Shown here one piece after another: positions 5,252 through 5,674 of a stretch of 5,674 nucleotides of DNA. The translations under genes and the position numbers were made by a program. The notes under the pieces are model-generated. The model made no database searches. It was not told the origin of the DNA and saw only the letters and a program-made list of their open reading frames with translations. The DNA comes from CAYFVU01 sp964346645. Its GTDB lineage: Bacteria > Spirochaetota > Spirochaetia > DSM-16054 > Sediminispirochaetaceae. The stretch lies in assembly GCA_964346645.1 (NCBI GenBank), contig CAYFVU010000150.1:1-5674 (forward strand), in the 5' to 3' direction. The stretch's first letter is position 1. Each line of letters opens with the position of its first letter.

Positions 5252-5631
5252 TACTCGGTGGATTTGTAGAGACTCACTAAATCATTGTTGCGCAGTAGTC
5301 TGAGGAATTTCACGAGGCGGTCGTAGAGCGGTTCCGCATCTTCACCGAACTCCTGCCACAACTCATCGGCGATCTCGTTGACCGACTTCTCACCGTCTAT
5401 CTGTTTCCAGACGAAGCTGCCGAACCTGTCGAGATCGATGGTCGATGAGGCGGGACGCTTGAAAAACTTCTGTACGAGACGGTCGAGCATACCCCTATGG
5501 ATGATGGTGAGCTGTACATGCGTCCCGCCGGCGGGCTCCTCCACCATGCTCTTCTCTTGCCAATCGATCTTCGGATTCCGCAGGGGAACGTAGTCGAGAA
5601 TGTTTCCCTTGTGTTTTCTCCATATGCTCAT
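5251..5631 (-). CDS. PqqD-like small protein
   Basis: A 126-residue protein with no signal peptide or membrane segment. Residues 13-25 (DYVPLRNPKIDWQ) and 66-119 carry the pattern of stand-alone PqqD-family proteins: LDRFGSFVWKQIDGEKSVNEI, then EFGEDAEPLYDRLVKFLRLL and NNDLV. PqqD folds are winged-helix peptide-binding modules (RRE-like) that present a precursor peptide to a radical-SAM enzyme, as with PqqA and PqqE. The middle part (45-60, basic and aromatic) is typical of a variant found outside PQQ clusters. No radical-SAM gene or precursor peptide is visible here; a partner would lie to the right of 5674 if it exists. The ATG at 5631 gives the usual N-terminus but has no clear ribosome binding site. 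Its last residues may have been changed by the adjacent deletion junction. Confidence 0.8.
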   Translation of the reverse strand: MSIWRKHKGNILDYVPLRNPKIDWQEKSMVEEPAGGTHVQLTIIHRGMLDRLVQKFFKRPASSTIDLDRFGSFVWKQIDGEKSVNEIADELWQEFGEDAEPLYDRLVKFLRLLRNNDLVSLYKSTE

Positions 5632-5638
5632 ATTTAAA

Positions 5639-5647
5639 ATCTTAACA
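5639..5647 (-). promoter_or_regulatory. Possible extended -10 element before the PqqD-like gene
   Basis: On the minus strand TGTTAAGAT fits the extended -10 pattern TGnTATAAT with four of six bases in the hexamer, inside an AT-rich stretch. It ends only 7 bases before the ATG at 5631, which would make the transcript nearly leaderless, and no -35 box is evident. Confidence 0.25.
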
Positions 5648-5674
5648 TAATTCTCACATAAAAAGAACGGCCCG

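Overview
The window looks like bacterial chromosome from a GC-rich, probably Gram-negative, free-living organism. Spirochaetota is my best guess. The hints are a chemoreceptor with about six membrane helices and no periplasmic sensor domain, a secreted FecR-domain protein, and the general gene mix. I see no rRNA or tRNA gene, no CRISPR array, and no integrase or transposase, so the phylum is an inference and not a demonstration.

Left block (1-2041, minus strand): a methyl-accepting chemotaxis protein is followed 12 bases downstream by the 5' part of an FAD-dependent pyridine-nucleotide oxidoreductase, which runs off the window edge. The two look like one operon. The oxidoreductase has the FAD-binding GxGxxG and a clear disulfide-reductase motif, but both redox cysteines are replaced (Gly42, Ala47).

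Middle block (2042-3842): a divergent intergenic region holds a good sigma-70-type promoter for an ECHDC3-like enoyl-CoA hydratase/isomerase. That protein lacks both classical catalytic glutamates. A separate gene follows for a Sec-exported FecR-domain protein with an unusual Cys/His-rich segment after the FecR fold.

Right block (3841-5251): this reads as a gene graveyard. In order it holds the C-terminal part of a SIMPL (DUF541) protein directly abutting the FecR stop, a nitrilase reduced by two internal deletions, an apparently intact short asparaginase-like gene, a signal-peptide stub with no recognisable mature protein, and about 45 bases encoding the N-terminal motif of an aldo/keto reductase. 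The fragments keep recognisable sequence with few or no stops, so deletion and not point mutation seems to have broken them, probably fairly recently.

Right edge (5251-5674, minus strand): a PqqD-like small protein of the kind that binds precursor peptides for radical-SAM maturases. Any partner lies outside the window.

I did not find a complete new multi-gene system. The strongest leads are the cysteine-less oxidoreductase linked to a chemoreceptor, the glutamate-less crotonase, the Cys/His module of the FecR protein, and the cluster of deletion scars.
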